The notes under the pieces were generated by a model. It saw only the letters and a program-made list of their open reading frames with translations. It did no database searches and was not told where the DNA came from. The position numbers and the translations under genes were made by a program. 42,205 nucleotides of DNA. Origin: Chloroflexota bacterium (GTDB lineage Bacteria > Chloroflexota > Dormibacteria > Dormibacterales > Dormibacteraceae). This document shows, piece by piece, positions 21,641-29,458 of this stretch (positions within the stretch are counted from its first letter, which is position 1; the number at the start of each line of letters is the position of its first letter). The stretch is taken from the NCBI GenBank assembly GCA_005880915.1, contig VBIW01000053.1, positions 1 to 42,205 on the forward strand, in the 5' to 3' direction.

Positions 21641-22609
21641 TTGGCGATTGACACACAGATGACAGTGACCCCGCAGGTCCGCAAGCTCGAGACGAGCGCG
21701 AACTACGGCAAGTTCGACATCGAGCCCCTGGACCCGGGCTTTGGCACGACCCTGGGCAACACGCTTCGCCGCGTGCTGCTCTCTTCGCTGTGGGGCGCGG
21801 CCGTGACCTCGATCCAGATCGACGGCGTCGCGCATGAGTTCAGCGCGATCCCGCACGTGAAGGAAGACGTGACCGAGGTCATCCTCAACCTGAAGAAGCT
21901 CTGCTTGAAGAGCTTCACGGAGGACCCAGTCACGCTGCTCCTCGACGTCAAGGGACCGGCCGAGGTTCACGCCTCACACATCCAGGCCAACTCGGACGTC
22001 GAGATCGTCAACCCCGACCTCTACATCTGCACGCTGGCGGCCAAGGGGCACCTGCGAATGGAGTTGAATGTCGAGCGGGGCAAGGGTTACGTGCCCGCCG
22101 AGCGCAACAAGCGCGAGGGCCAGCCGATCGGCGTGATCCCGATCGACGCCATCTTCTCCCCGGTCGAGAAGGCGAACTTCACCGTCGAGAAGACCCGTGT
22201 CGGCCAGTCGACCGACTACGACCGGCTGCTGATCGAGGTTTGGACCGACGGGACGATGTCGCCTGAAGAGGCGGTCAGCCACGCCGCCGAGCTGTTCACG
22301 CAACACCTGAACCTGTTCGTCCGCTTCCGCGACTCGATCGAGAAGCACGAGCTGGAGCTGCGTGGCGAGAAGACGGGCCAGAACCGCCTGATGGACACGC
22401 CGATCGAGGAGCTCGACCTCTCGGTCCGAGCGTTCAACTGCCTCAAGGCGAACGAGATCCAGACGGTCGGCCAGCTGCTCCAGAAGCGAGAGGAAGAGCT
22501 CCTCGCGCTGCGCAACTTCGGCCGCAAGTCGCTCGACGAGATCAAAGAAAAGCTCGTCGAGAAGGGATTCATCAAGCCCGAAGAGATGGGCACGGTCCTG
22601 CGCGGCTAA
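21641..22609 (+). CDS. rpoA: DNA-directed RNA polymerase subunit alpha
   Basis: Alpha subunit, the scaffold for polymerase assembly. The N-terminal domain has LDPGFGTTLGNTLRRVLLSS. A linker near residue 240 leads to the C-terminal domain, which binds UP elements and activators (IEELDLSVRAFNCLKANEI, LLALRNFGRKSLDEIKEKL). 322 residues, a normal length. TTG start at 21641. A GGAGG at 21623-21627 is rather far from it, and ATG 21659 is a fallback. Confidence 0.97.
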   Translation: MAIDTQMTVTPQVRKLETSANYGKFDIEPLDPGFGTTLGNTLRRVLLSSLWGAAVTSIQIDGVAHEFSAIPHVKEDVTEVILNLKKLCLKSFTEDPVTLLLDVKGPAEVHASHIQANSDVEIVNPDLYICTLAAKGHLRMELNVERGKGYVPAERNKREGQPIGVIPIDAIFSPVEKANFTVEKTRVGQSTDYDRLLIEVWTDGTMSPEEAVSHAAELFTQHLNLFVRFRDSIEKHELELRGEKTGQNRLMDTPIEELDLSVRAFNCLKANEIQTVGQLLQKREEELLALRNFGRKSLDEIKEKLVEKGFIKPEEMGTVLRG

Positions 22610-22618
22610 CGGGACTTC

Positions 22619-22972
22619 ATGCGACACCAGAAGAGCGGCCGCCACTTCAACCGGGACACCGACGCCCGCAAGGCGCTCATGCGCAACCTCTGCACGTCCC
22701 TGCTGGAGCACAACCGCATCACGACCACGGAGCCGCGCGCGAAAGAGCTGCGGCGATGGGTCGAGCGGTTGATCACGGTGGCCAAGGCACAGGACGTCAA
22801 CGCGCGGCGGCGGGTGAGCGAGGAGGTCTCCAAACCCGAGGTGGTGGAGAGGCTGTTTTCCAACCTCATCCCGCGACTCGCGGAGCGGCCGGGCGGTTAC
22901 ACGCGGATCATCCACAAGGGCCCGCGCCTGGGCGACGCCGCACCGATGGTGATCATCGAGTTGGTGGATTAG
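22619..22972 (+). CDS. rplQ: 50S ribosomal protein L17
   Basis: Exit-side 50S protein. The 117-residue product has MRHQKSGRHFNRDTDARKALMRNL, the TTTEPRAKELRRWVERLIT block and the end DAAPMVIIELVD, all typical. ATG 22619. Standard partner of rpoA at the end of the alpha genes. A repeat element follows. Confidence 0.98.
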   Translation: MRHQKSGRHFNRDTDARKALMRNLCTSLLEHNRITTTEPRAKELRRWVERLITVAKAQDVNARRRVSEEVSKPEVVERLFSNLIPRLAERPGGYTRIIHKGPRLGDAAPMVIIELVD

Positions 22973-22978
22973 CGGTCG

Positions 22979-23022
22979 CGCCCCATCCCCGCCTGAGGCG
23001 GGACTTCCCATGAATGGGAAAG
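22979..23022 (-). repeat. Palindromic repeat element, copy B (rplQ-truA gap, inverted)
   Basis: Inverted and slightly degenerate copy. On the plus strand GCCCCATC comes first, then hairpin CCCGCC-TGA-GGCGGG (22988-23002), then TTCCCAT-GA-ATGGGAA (23005-23020). It is the same two-hairpin plan as the copy at 40564, read from the other strand. Confidence 0.75.
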
Positions 23023-23035
23023 ACGAAGTTAAAAA

Positions 23036-23767
23036 GTGAATATCAAAGTCGTGCTGGAGTACGACGGGTCGAACTTCGCAGGTTGGCAGCAGCAGGCACA
23101 TGGCCGCACCGTGGAGGCTGAGTTGAAGCGGGCCCTGCGGTCGATCACCGGCGAGGCGATCACGGTCTACGCGGCGGGACGCACCGATGCGGGCGCCCAC
23201 GCGGAAGGGCAGGTCGCGAACTTCCAAACCGACGGCCGGCTGACGCCGGCGCGGTTGGTCGCGGCCCTCAATGCCCGCCTGCCTGAGGACGTCGCCGTGC
23301 TGTTGGCGGAAGTGGTCCCCGACGATTTCCACGCCCGCTACTCCGCCCGCTGGCGCCGTTACAGGTATCGCTACCTCGACCGGCCCGCGCGACCGGCGCT
23401 GGAGCGAGGGCGCTGCTGGCACGTTCGGGAGCACCTCGATGTCGCGGCGATGTCTGAGGCCGCCCGGGCACTGATCGGCAAGCACGACTGGACCAGCTAC
23501 TGTTCGGCCTCCGAGCCGCCAGAGGCGAGGGTGCGCGAGATGCGCTCCGCCGCCGTAACGAGGCGAGGAGGGTTCGTCGAGCTGGAGCTGGTCGCGGAGG
23601 GCTTCCTGCGAGGCCTGGCGCGCAGCATCGCGGGCGCGCTGGCCGAGGTGGGCCGCGGCAAGCGGCCGACGGAGTGGGTGGGCCAGGTCCTCCAGGCGCG
23701 CGACCGCCGCCTGGCGCCGCGTACGGCGCCCGCCGGGGGCCTGACATTGATGGAAGTGATTTACTGA
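23036..23767 (+). CDS. truA: tRNA pseudouridine(38-40) synthase
   Basis: Isomerises uridines 38-40 of the tRNA anticodon arm. The 243-residue product begins MNIKVVLEYDGSNFAGWQQQ and has the catalytic Asp51 in AAGRTDAGAHA. Further blocks are FHARYSARWRRYRYRYLD and the C-terminal FLRGLARSIAGALAEVGRG. GTG start at 23036. It lies between rplQ and rplM, a common Gram-positive-type arrangement. Confidence 0.96.
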   Translation: MNIKVVLEYDGSNFAGWQQQAHGRTVEAELKRALRSITGEAITVYAAGRTDAGAHAEGQVANFQTDGRLTPARLVAALNARLPEDVAVLLAEVVPDDFHARYSARWRRYRYRYLDRPARPALERGRCWHVREHLDVAAMSEAARALIGKHDWTSYCSASEPPEARVREMRSAAVTRRGGFVELELVAEGFLRGLARSIAGALAEVGRGKRPTEWVGQVLQARDRRLAPRTAPAGGLTLMEVIY

Positions 23768-23804
23768 GCGCCGGGCGCGCCGGGCGCACATTCAAACGGA
23801 GACG

Positions 23805-24269
23805 ATGAGCAAACAGAAGACGTGGACGGCGAAAGCCGCGGATCTGAAGAGTGACTGGTATGTCGTGGATGCGACAGACCAGGTTCTCGGCCGCCTGGCG
23901 TCAGGTGTGGCCGCGATTCTGCGTGGCAAGCACAAACCCACCTTCACGCCTCACCTGAACAGCGGCGACCACGTCGTCGTGATCAACGCCGCCAGGGTTA
24001 AGGTCACCGGCAGCAAGCTGAAGACCAAGGAGTACACGCGGTACACCGGGTACCCGGGCGGCCTCCGCAAGAGGACGATGGAGCAGGCCCAGGTGGTCGA
24101 TCCGACCTTCCCGGTGATGACCGCGGTCCGGGGCATGCTCCAGCGCAACACGCTCGGAGCCGATATGCTCAAGCGCCTTCGCGTCTACGCCGGAGCGGAG
24201 CATGGTCATCAGGCGCAAAAGCCGAAGGCTGTTGCCTTCGATGCAAAGGGGAACTTGAAGCTTGGCTGA
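23805..24269 (+). CDS. rplM: 50S ribosomal protein L13
   Basis: Early 50S assembly protein. The 154-residue product has [51 protein letters not shown] and [26 protein letters not shown] 23805 follows a CGGAGACG site. It overlaps rpsI by 8 nt (TTGGCTGA). Confidence 0.98.
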   Translation: MSKQKTWTAKAADLKSDWYVVDATDQVLGRLASGVAAILRGKHKPTFTPHLNSGDHVVVINAARVKVTGSKLKTKEYTRYTGYPGGLRKRTMEQAQVVDPTFPVMTAVRGMLQRNTLGADMLKRLRVYAGAEHGHQAQKPKAVAFDAKGNLKLG

Positions 24270-24654
24270 CATGCTGAATCGAGGCACCGGGCGCCGCAAG
24301 AACGCCATCGCCAGGGTGCGCCTGCAGCCTGGCGAGGGGCGGGTCACGGTCAACGAGAAGGACCCGCTGGCCTACCTGGGGCGGCGCGTGCTCGAGATGG
24401 CGGCCCTCGCGCCGCTTCGCGTAACCGGGACGCAGCGCAAGTTCGACATCTCGATCAAGGTGATCGGCGGCGGCACGAGCGGCCAGGCGGGAGCCATCGC
24501 CCACGGCATTGCCCGTGCGCTGATCCGCTACGACTCTGACCTTCGCCCTGTGCTCAAGAAGGCCGGTTTGCTGACCCGGGACGCGCGGATGAAGGAGCGC
24601 AAGAAGTACGGACTGAAGCGGGCCCGGAAAGCTCCCCAGTACACGAAGCGCTAG
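24262..24654 (+). CDS. rpsI: 30S ribosomal protein S9
   Basis: Head protein whose C-terminal arginine contacts the P-site tRNA. The 130-residue product has [43 protein letters not shown] and the basic end [21 protein letters not shown] 24262 overlaps the L13 stop. ATG 24271 is an alternative three codons on. Its stop TAG overlaps the apparent first codon of the next gene. Confidence 0.98.
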   Translation: MADMLNRGTGRRKNAIARVRLQPGEGRVTVNEKDPLAYLGRRVLEMAALAPLRVTGTQRKFDISIKVIGGGTSGQAGAIAHGIARALIRYDSDLRPVLKKAGLLTRDARMKERKKYGLKRARKAPQYTKR

Positions 24655-25385
24655 CCTCTCGCCGGCTCGACTGGCCGGACTGCCAGAACACTCGCGACCT
24701 TGGCGGCTTGCCGCGGTCAGGCGGTGTGACGCGATCGAGGATCCTGGTCCGCTCGGACGCCATTTCGTTCCTGACTTCGGCCGGCCGCGAGGCAATGCGC
24801 GCTTATGCCGTTAGCACCGTGATCGATCTGCGCAGTGACTCCGAGCTGTACGGATCCGGTGACCCGCGATTCCCACGTCCAAAGGAAGACCGCGCCCGAC
24901 AGTCAGGTGTCGCCTACGTCCATCACGCCTTGATCGACGACTCGGGCCTGAAGAGACTTGGTGAGGCATCCAACATGTTCGAGCGCTATCTCCTGATGCT
25001 ATCCACCCGGCAAATGGCCTTCCGCGACGTCTTCACCTCAATCGCCGAGGCGGAAGGCGGCGTCGTGTTTCACTGTTTCGCCGGCAAAGATCGCACCGGC
25101 CTGATCGCCGCGATGCTGCTCGCGATGGCGAAAGTCTCCGCAGAGACAATCGCCTCCGACTTCGGCGAGACGGATGTCCAGCTCGCGAAGCAGTATGAGA
25201 AATGGATCAGCGAGGTTCCGGCCGACCTGCGCAACGAGATGCGAGAAGAGCTCCGCTGTCCGCCCGAACGCATCCTCGGAGTGCTGAACCACCTGCAGAC
25301 GAAGTGGGGAGGGGTAGAAGCGTACCTCGAGGCGTCGGGGGTGGCGCCGGCGAACATCGATCGCCTGACCGCGAGGCTCGAATAG
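24651..25385 (+). CDS. Tyrosine-protein phosphatase family protein, apparent CTA start
   Basis: Dual-specificity-like phosphatase (Y_phosphatase3 type), probably acting on phosphotyrosine or phospholipid. The catalytic P-loop [10 protein letters not shown] is intact near residue 142. The family N-terminal block [21 protein letters not shown] lies at about residues 5-25. That block is encoded from 24663, upstream of the first normal in-frame start codons (TTG 24708, GTG 24726). Between rpsI codons and 24708 the frame has no ATG, GTG or TTG. The natural N-terminus MASRRLDW would begin at CTA 24651, which overlaps the rpsI stop as CTAG. I annotate that start as inference. A start at 24708 would cut off the conserved block. 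Confidence 0.75.
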   Translation, partial: LASRRLDWPDCQNTRDLGGLPRSGGVTRSRILVRSDAISFLTSAGREAMRAYAVSTVIDLRSDSELYGSGDPRFPRPKEDRARQSGVAYVHHALIDDSGLKRLGEASNMFERYLLMLSTRQMAFRDVFTSIAEAEGGVVFHCFAGKDRTGLIAAMLLAMAKVSAETIASDFGETDVQLAKQYEKWISEVPADLRNEMREELRCPPERILGVLNHLQTKWGGVEAYLEASGVAPANIDRLTARLE

Positions 25386-25786
25386 AAAGCAAACAGTTTC
25401 GCGGCCGCCTGGTCGAGCTGCGTCCTGAGGACGACGTCGAGCCGTCCTCGAGCCGCGTGGCATGGTGGCTCTGGCGTCTGGAAGACATGAAGTGGATCGG
25501 CCACTGCGGTCTTCATCAGACGGAGGGATTGATCTACACAGCGGGCGTAAGCATCTGGCGCAGCCGTGGCAGATTCAAGGGTGGCTACGGCGCGGAGGCC
25601 TATCGCCTAATGTGCGACTTCGCGGTCAAGGAGCTGGGAGCGACCAAGGTCCTCGCCGTTGACACCAACCTCGATCGCAAGTCGTCGCTCGAAGAAGCGG
25701 GATTCAAGCTCGTGAGCGCGTTTCCACCGCAAAACGCGAAGCGGCGCAGAGGCTACGGGATCAGGCGCTTCGAGTGGACGCCATAG
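25382..25786 (+). CDS. Short GNAT-family acetyltransferase, apparent ATA start
   Basis: Probable acetyl-CoA-dependent N-acetyltransferase, RimJ/RimL type, substrate unknown. The cofactor region GGYGAEAYRLMCDFAVKEL (motif A, with the Q/RxxGxG/A-like loop) is followed by VLAVDTNLDRKSSLEEAGFKLV. The first strand GRLVELRPEDD lies upstream at about residues 8-18. Only about 20 residues separate it from KWIGHCGL, where this family usually has some 70, so the domain looks internally shortened. Starting at ATA 25382, which overlaps the phosphatase stop as ATAG, gives 134 residues ([15 protein letters not shown]). The first normal starts are GTG 25457 and ATG 25487, which lose the first strand. It could be a degenerating gene. 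Confidence 0.55.
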   Translation: MESKQFRGRLVELRPEDDVEPSSSRVAWWLWRLEDMKWIGHCGLHQTEGLIYTAGVSIWRSRGRFKGGYGAEAYRLMCDFAVKELGATKVLAVDTNLDRKSSLEEAGFKLVSAFPPQNAKRRRGYGIRRFEWTP

Positions 25787-25815
25787 CCTCGTCGGCCTTA
25801 CGTCAACATCCGGAC

Positions 25816-25832
25816 CTTAACAACCTGGGTTG
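25816..25832 (+). repeat. 17-bp motif with inverted-repeat core, second copy
   Basis: CTTAACAACCTGGGTTG, identical to the minus strand at 2228-2244, with the perfect palindrome CAACC-TG-GGTTG at 25821-25832. It lies 33 bases upstream of the ribbon-helix-helix-like gene, a position that would suit an operator for that protein. Confidence 0.5.
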
Positions 25833-25865
25833 GCGCCACGGCCACGGCTCAGGACAATCGACGCC

Positions 25866-26045
25866 ATGAAAGAAAAAACCGTTGTCAAGCAGCTCTACCG
25901 CCTGAATATCGAACCTCGCGTCATCGACCAGCTCACCAAGCTCGCGGCTAGAACCGGCGAACCGAAGACCAGGCTTGCCACCCGACTCTTCACCGAGGCC
26001 GTGATGGAATTCAAACCGACCAAGGCGGTCAGGATCGGCCGTTGA
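25866..26045 (+). CDS. Small ribbon-helix-helix-like protein
   Basis: 59 residues. The pattern is a short strand (VKQLYRLNI) and two helices (PRVIDQLTKLAARTG and KTRLATRLFTEAVMEF), which resembles CopG/Arc-type DNA-binding proteins, including antitoxins. This is fold-level inference only. ATG 25866 is preferred over an upstream in-frame GTG at 25830 that falls in the palindrome region. No toxin gene lies beside it: the next gene is convergent fadD, 6 bases away. Confidence 0.55.
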   Translation: MKEKTVVKQLYRLNIEPRVIDQLTKLAARTGEPKTRLATRLFTEAVMEFKPTKAVRIGR

Positions 26046-26051
26046 AAGCCG

Positions 26052-27938
26052 CTAAGCCCTCCGCGCCTCAGATGCACCCGCGGGCGAGCGCTCCTCGCGC
26101 GAGTACATGCCTTCGATCTCGCCGACGTATTTTTGCGCGACCACGCGCCGCTTCAACTTGAGGGTGGGTGTCAGCTCCTCGGACTCCGGCGTCCACTCCA
26201 CAGGCAGGATGGTGAACCGCTTCACGCCTTCGACGTTCGACACGTGGCGGTTGCACTCGTCCACGGCCTTCTGAATCTCGGCGTGAACCGCCGGATGCTG
26301 CGCCAGGTCGGCCAGCGAGGTAAATACAATTCCCGCCTTGCGTGCCCACACCGGCGCCACCTCCGAGTCAAGGACGATGAGCGCGCTCACGTATGGCCGT
26401 CGGTCGCCGATCACGCACGCCTGCCCAACGAGCGGGTGCTGCTTCAGCAGCGCCTCGAGGTTCGCCGGCGAGATGTTCTTTCCGCCGGCGGTGATGATGA
26501 GCTCCTTCTTGCGGTCGATGATCCGAAGGTAGCCTTCCGAGTCGAGCTCGCCGACATCGCCTGTGTGCAGCCAGCCGTCGGCATCGATCGTCTCGGCCGT
26601 CTTCGCCGGATCCTTGTAGTAGCCCTTCATGACGTTGCCGCCGCGGACCAGAACCTCACCGTCCTCGGCGATGCGAACCTCGACGCCAGGATCGGCGATG
26701 CCGACGGTTCCGTTTTTGATCCGCGTCAGGGGGTTGTACGTCGCGCCCACGCTCGTCTCGGTCATGCCCCATCCTTCCCACAGCCTGATGCCCAGGGCCT
26801 GGAAGAACTCGATGACCTCGGGGTTGATGGGCGCCGCGCCCGTGACCGCCCACCCCAGCTCCTCGAGCCCCACCTTGGCTCGGATGGCCATCCAGACCGG
26901 GCGTGCCCGCTCGGCGGCCGCGAGCAGCTCCGGCGGAGCCTCCTGGCCGGCCTGGGCGAGCTTGACCAGCTTCCGGCCGACTTCGATCGCCTGCAAAACA
27001 GCGTTGCGGCGCTGCTCCTCGGGGTCGGCCTGGATGCCGGCCATGAGCCCGGCCTGCAGCTTCTCCCACACTCGAGGCACCCCGATGAGTTGGGTCGGCT
27101 TCACCTCGACCGCGTATGCGAACAACTGCGTGGTGTCGGGGCAGAAATAGGTGACGTTGTGGCCCCGGATCGCGCCGTAGTGCCCGACAAATCGCTCGAA
27201 GACGTGGGCGAACGGCAGGTAGGAGATGTGCCGCTGGCCAACCTGGTGGTCGAGGTAGGCGTCGATAGATTCCGCCATCCAGCAGAGATTGCTGTGAGCC
27301 TCCATGACACCCTTGGGCGGGCCGGTGGTGCCTGACGTGTAGACCAGCGTCGCAAGGTCGTCCGGTGTCACGCGCCTCCATTCTTCGAAGGCGCCCCGGT
27401 CCCGGCGATCTTCCGCCGCGCCGCGCTCGATCAGCGAGTCCCAGCTGATCACGGTGTCATCCAGCGCCACACCCTCGGGGTTCATGACCACGATCGAGCG
27501 CAGCTTCGGCAGCTTATCGCGAACAGCGGCGAACTTGGCGAAGAACCCTGCGTCCTCGACAAACGCCACCACGGCTTCACAGTGCCCCGCGATGTACTGC
27601 ACCTGTTCTGGCGCCAGCGTGTTGTAGAGACTGACCGGCGTCCCGCGCGCGTGCAGCACACCGAGGTCCGCGATCAGGTGCTCGGGCCTGTTGCGGGCCA
27701 TGATCGCAGCGAACTCGCCGGGCCGAAAGCCGAGCGCTTTGAGGCCCGCGGTCACCTTGCGCACCTCGTCGCGGTACTGGCTCCAGGTCAGCCCGCGCCA
27801 GGTCCCTGATGCGTCCTTCCATTTGAGTGCATCGGCGTCCGGAAACGAGCTGCAGGTTTGCTCGAAATTTGAGAGCACGGTCTTCCCGCGCGCCGCCCGG
27901 TCCATTTCGGCTCTTTCGGCCTTGATGTCCCGATTCAT
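26052..27938 (-). CDS. fadD: Long-chain fatty acid-CoA ligase (AMP-forming)
   Basis: Activates fatty acids to acyl-CoA through an acyl-AMP intermediate, at the membrane surface. The 628-residue product has the AMP-binding P-loop YTSGTTGPPKG (200-210), GWGMTET (389-395), the hinge region with Asp461 and DRKKEL (475-480), and GGKNI (485-489). These positions fit the long-chain class (FACS, FadD15-like). It is transcribed against its surroundings. Its 3' end faces the small RHH-like gene, and its 5' end overlaps the start of the divergent membrane-protein gene by 14 nt. The start ATG 27938 has ATG 27905 as an alternative. Confidence 0.93.
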   Translation of the reverse strand: MNRDIKAERAEMDRAARGKTVLSNFEQTCSSFPDADALKWKDASGTWRGLTWSQYRDEVRKVTAGLKALGFRPGEFAAIMARNRPEHLIADLGVLHARGTPVSLYNTLAPEQVQYIAGHCEAVVAFVEDAGFFAKFAAVRDKLPKLRSIVVMNPEGVALDDTVISWDSLIERGAAEDRRDRGAFEEWRRVTPDDLATLVYTSGTTGPPKGVMEAHSNLCWMAESIDAYLDHQVGQRHISYLPFAHVFERFVGHYGAIRGHNVTYFCPDTTQLFAYAVEVKPTQLIGVPRVWEKLQAGLMAGIQADPEEQRRNAVLQAIEVGRKLVKLAQAGQEAPPELLAAAERARPVWMAIRAKVGLEELGWAVTGAAPINPEVIEFFQALGIRLWEGWGMTETSVGATYNPLTRIKNGTVGIADPGVEVRIAEDGEVLVRGGNVMKGYYKDPAKTAETIDADGWLHTGDVGELDSEGYLRIIDRKKELIITAGGKNISPANLEALLKQHPLVGQACVIGDRRPYVSALIVLDSEVAPVWARKAGIVFTSLADLAQHPAVHAEIQKAVDECNRHVSNVEGVKRFTILPVEWTPESEELTPTLKLKRRVVAQKYVGEIEGMYSREERSPAGASEARRA

Positions 27939-28512
27939 CCTCAGGAATACACTACTCGCTGGTGGTGGGGCGAGCCTGATCTACGTTCGATCGCACCGAT
28001 CGACCGTCACCTTGTGCATCGCCGGGGTTGCCTGGGCGGTCATCTTCGCGGGCCTTGCGGTCGGTGCGCTCAACCTGCCGGAAGGCGCCATAGCAGGGGT
28101 CGCTCTCGGTGTCGGAGCGATGGGCGGGATGGTATTGGCGATCCGGGCGGCACTCAAGCTCAAGAGCTGGCCGCCGGCCAAGCTCGGCTTCTTCCGCGAC
28201 CGCATGCTGGTCATACAGGGCCGCCACGAGATGCGGGCCGTGTGGACCGCCATGGGCGCCGTGACCCTGTCCGAGCCCGGCGCCTGGCCCCGCGTGAAGC
28301 TCACGGACCACCTGACCATCCAGTTCAAGAATGAACCGCCGCTCCGCTTCAAGCCAGCCCTCTTCGGCCTCGAGCCCACCGCCTGCCGGGACCTGATCCT
28401 CAAGCTGCGCGACGATCCGAAGCTCCGCATCCGGCTGCCGGAATTCGATTCCCTCCGCGACCTGGCGATCTCGCCGGTCGTGGCTGGAGAACTTATCGAG
28501 CCGCGACTTTAG
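27925..28512 (+). CDS. Two-helix membrane protein with PH-like soluble domain (unknown function)
   Basis: Not recognised by name. With ATG 27925 the product has 195 residues. Two hydrophobic helices (about 28-50 and 54-75) are followed by a cytosolic domain of about 110 residues with alternating strands and the motif RFKPALFGLEPTACRDLI. Two helices followed by a beta-rich domain resembles bacterial PH-like (YcxB-type) proteins, which is inference. ATG 27925 lies inside the 5' end of the divergent fadD. TTG 28012 is a shorter alternative that cuts into the first helix. It may share a divergent control region with fadD. Confidence 0.6.
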   Translation: MSRFILRNTLLAGGGASLIYVRSHRSTVTLCIAGVAWAVIFAGLAVGALNLPEGAIAGVALGVGAMGGMVLAIRAALKLKSWPPAKLGFFRDRMLVIQGRHEMRAVWTAMGAVTLSEPGAWPRVKLTDHLTIQFKNEPPLRFKPALFGLEPTACRDLILKLRDDPKLRIRLPEFDSLRDLAISPVVAGELIEPRL

Positions 28513-28528
28513 ACCCGGAGAGGCGATC

Positions 28529-29458
28529 ATGATCGCTCCTGTGAGATCGCTGAAGGGATGCGACTTCATCGACCTGGCCGACCTGGATCGAGCCCAGCTT
28601 CGCGAGGTCCTCGACCTCGCCCACGCGATCAAGGCCGGGCAGTGGTCGGAGCGGCCGCTGGACGGGCGCCACGTCGCCATGCTTTTCCAGAAACCGTCCC
28701 ACCGCACCCGCGTCTCGTTCGAGGTCGGGATCGCCAGGCTGGGCGGCTCGACGACCACCCTGACCGAGAATGACGTCCAGCTGGGCGTTCGGGAGACGAT
28801 CCCTGACGCAGCCCGCGTCCTCGACTGTTACGTCGACGGCATAATCGCGCGTTTGCGCTCCCATGAGGACCTGCTCCAGCTCTCCGGGGCGTCGGACAAG
28901 CCCGTGATCAACGGCCTGACCGACCGCTCACACCCCTGCCAGGTGCTCGCCGACCTGATGACGCTCGAAGAGGTCCGGGGCGACCTGAAGCAGCAGCACC
29001 TCGCCTACATCGGCGACGGCAACAACGTGGCCAACTCGCTCATCGAAGCCGCAGCGATCACTGGGATCGCCCTCACGCTGATCAGTCCAGCGGGCTACGA
29101 ACCCGCCGCCGACGTCCTCGAGCGGGCTCGTAGGATCGACTCCGGAACCCCGAGGATCACGGTCACGAACGACATCAAGGCAATCGACGGTGCAACGGCG
29201 ATCTACACCGACGTGTGGGTATCGATGGGCCAGGAGGCCGAGCGCGAGGCGCGGCGTCGCGCCTTCGTCGAGTACCAGGTCAACAAGGACGTGATGAACG
29301 CAGCGCCGGGCGCGGTCTTCATGCACTGCCTCCCCGCACACCGAGGGGAAGAGGTCACGGATGAGGTGATCGACGGCCCGCGGTCGGTGGTCTTTCAGCA
29401 GGCGGGCAACCGCCTGCATGCACAGATGGCGTTGCTCGCGGAGCTGTTTGCCCGATGA
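28529..29458 (+). CDS. argF: Ornithine carbamoyltransferase
   Basis: Makes citrulline from ornithine and carbamoyl phosphate in arginine synthesis. The 309-residue product has the carbamoyl-phosphate loop SHRTR (57-61), HPCQ (135-138), SMGQE (232-236) and HCLPAHRGEE (266-275), the ornithine-side signature. The loop is usually STRTR, and the second position is His here. ATG 28529 follows GGAGAGG. No other arginine gene is near. It overlaps cdaA by ATGA. Confidence 0.94.
   Translation: MIAPVRSLKGCDFIDLADLDRAQLREVLDLAHAIKAGQWSERPLDGRHVAMLFQKPSHRTRVSFEVGIARLGGSTTTLTENDVQLGVRETIPDAARVLDCYVDGIIARLRSHEDLLQLSGASDKPVINGLTDRSHPCQVLADLMTLEEVRGDLKQQHLAYIGDGNNVANSLIEAAAITGIALTLISPAGYEPAADVLERARRIDSGTPRITVTNDIKAIDGATAIYTDVWVSMGQEAEREARRRAFVEYQVNKDVMNAAPGAVFMHCLPAHRGEEVTDEVIDGPRSVVFQQAGNRLHAQMALLAELFAR

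Noticed and set aside
21974..23791. Long minus-strand open frame of about 600 codons
   Set aside because: It is opposite rpoA, rplQ and truA and crosses their intergenic gaps. It has no recognisable domain and is a composition artefact.
26133..27335. Plus-strand open frame of 400 codons
   Set aside because: Antisense shadow of fadD. The minus-strand product has all AMP-ligase motifs.
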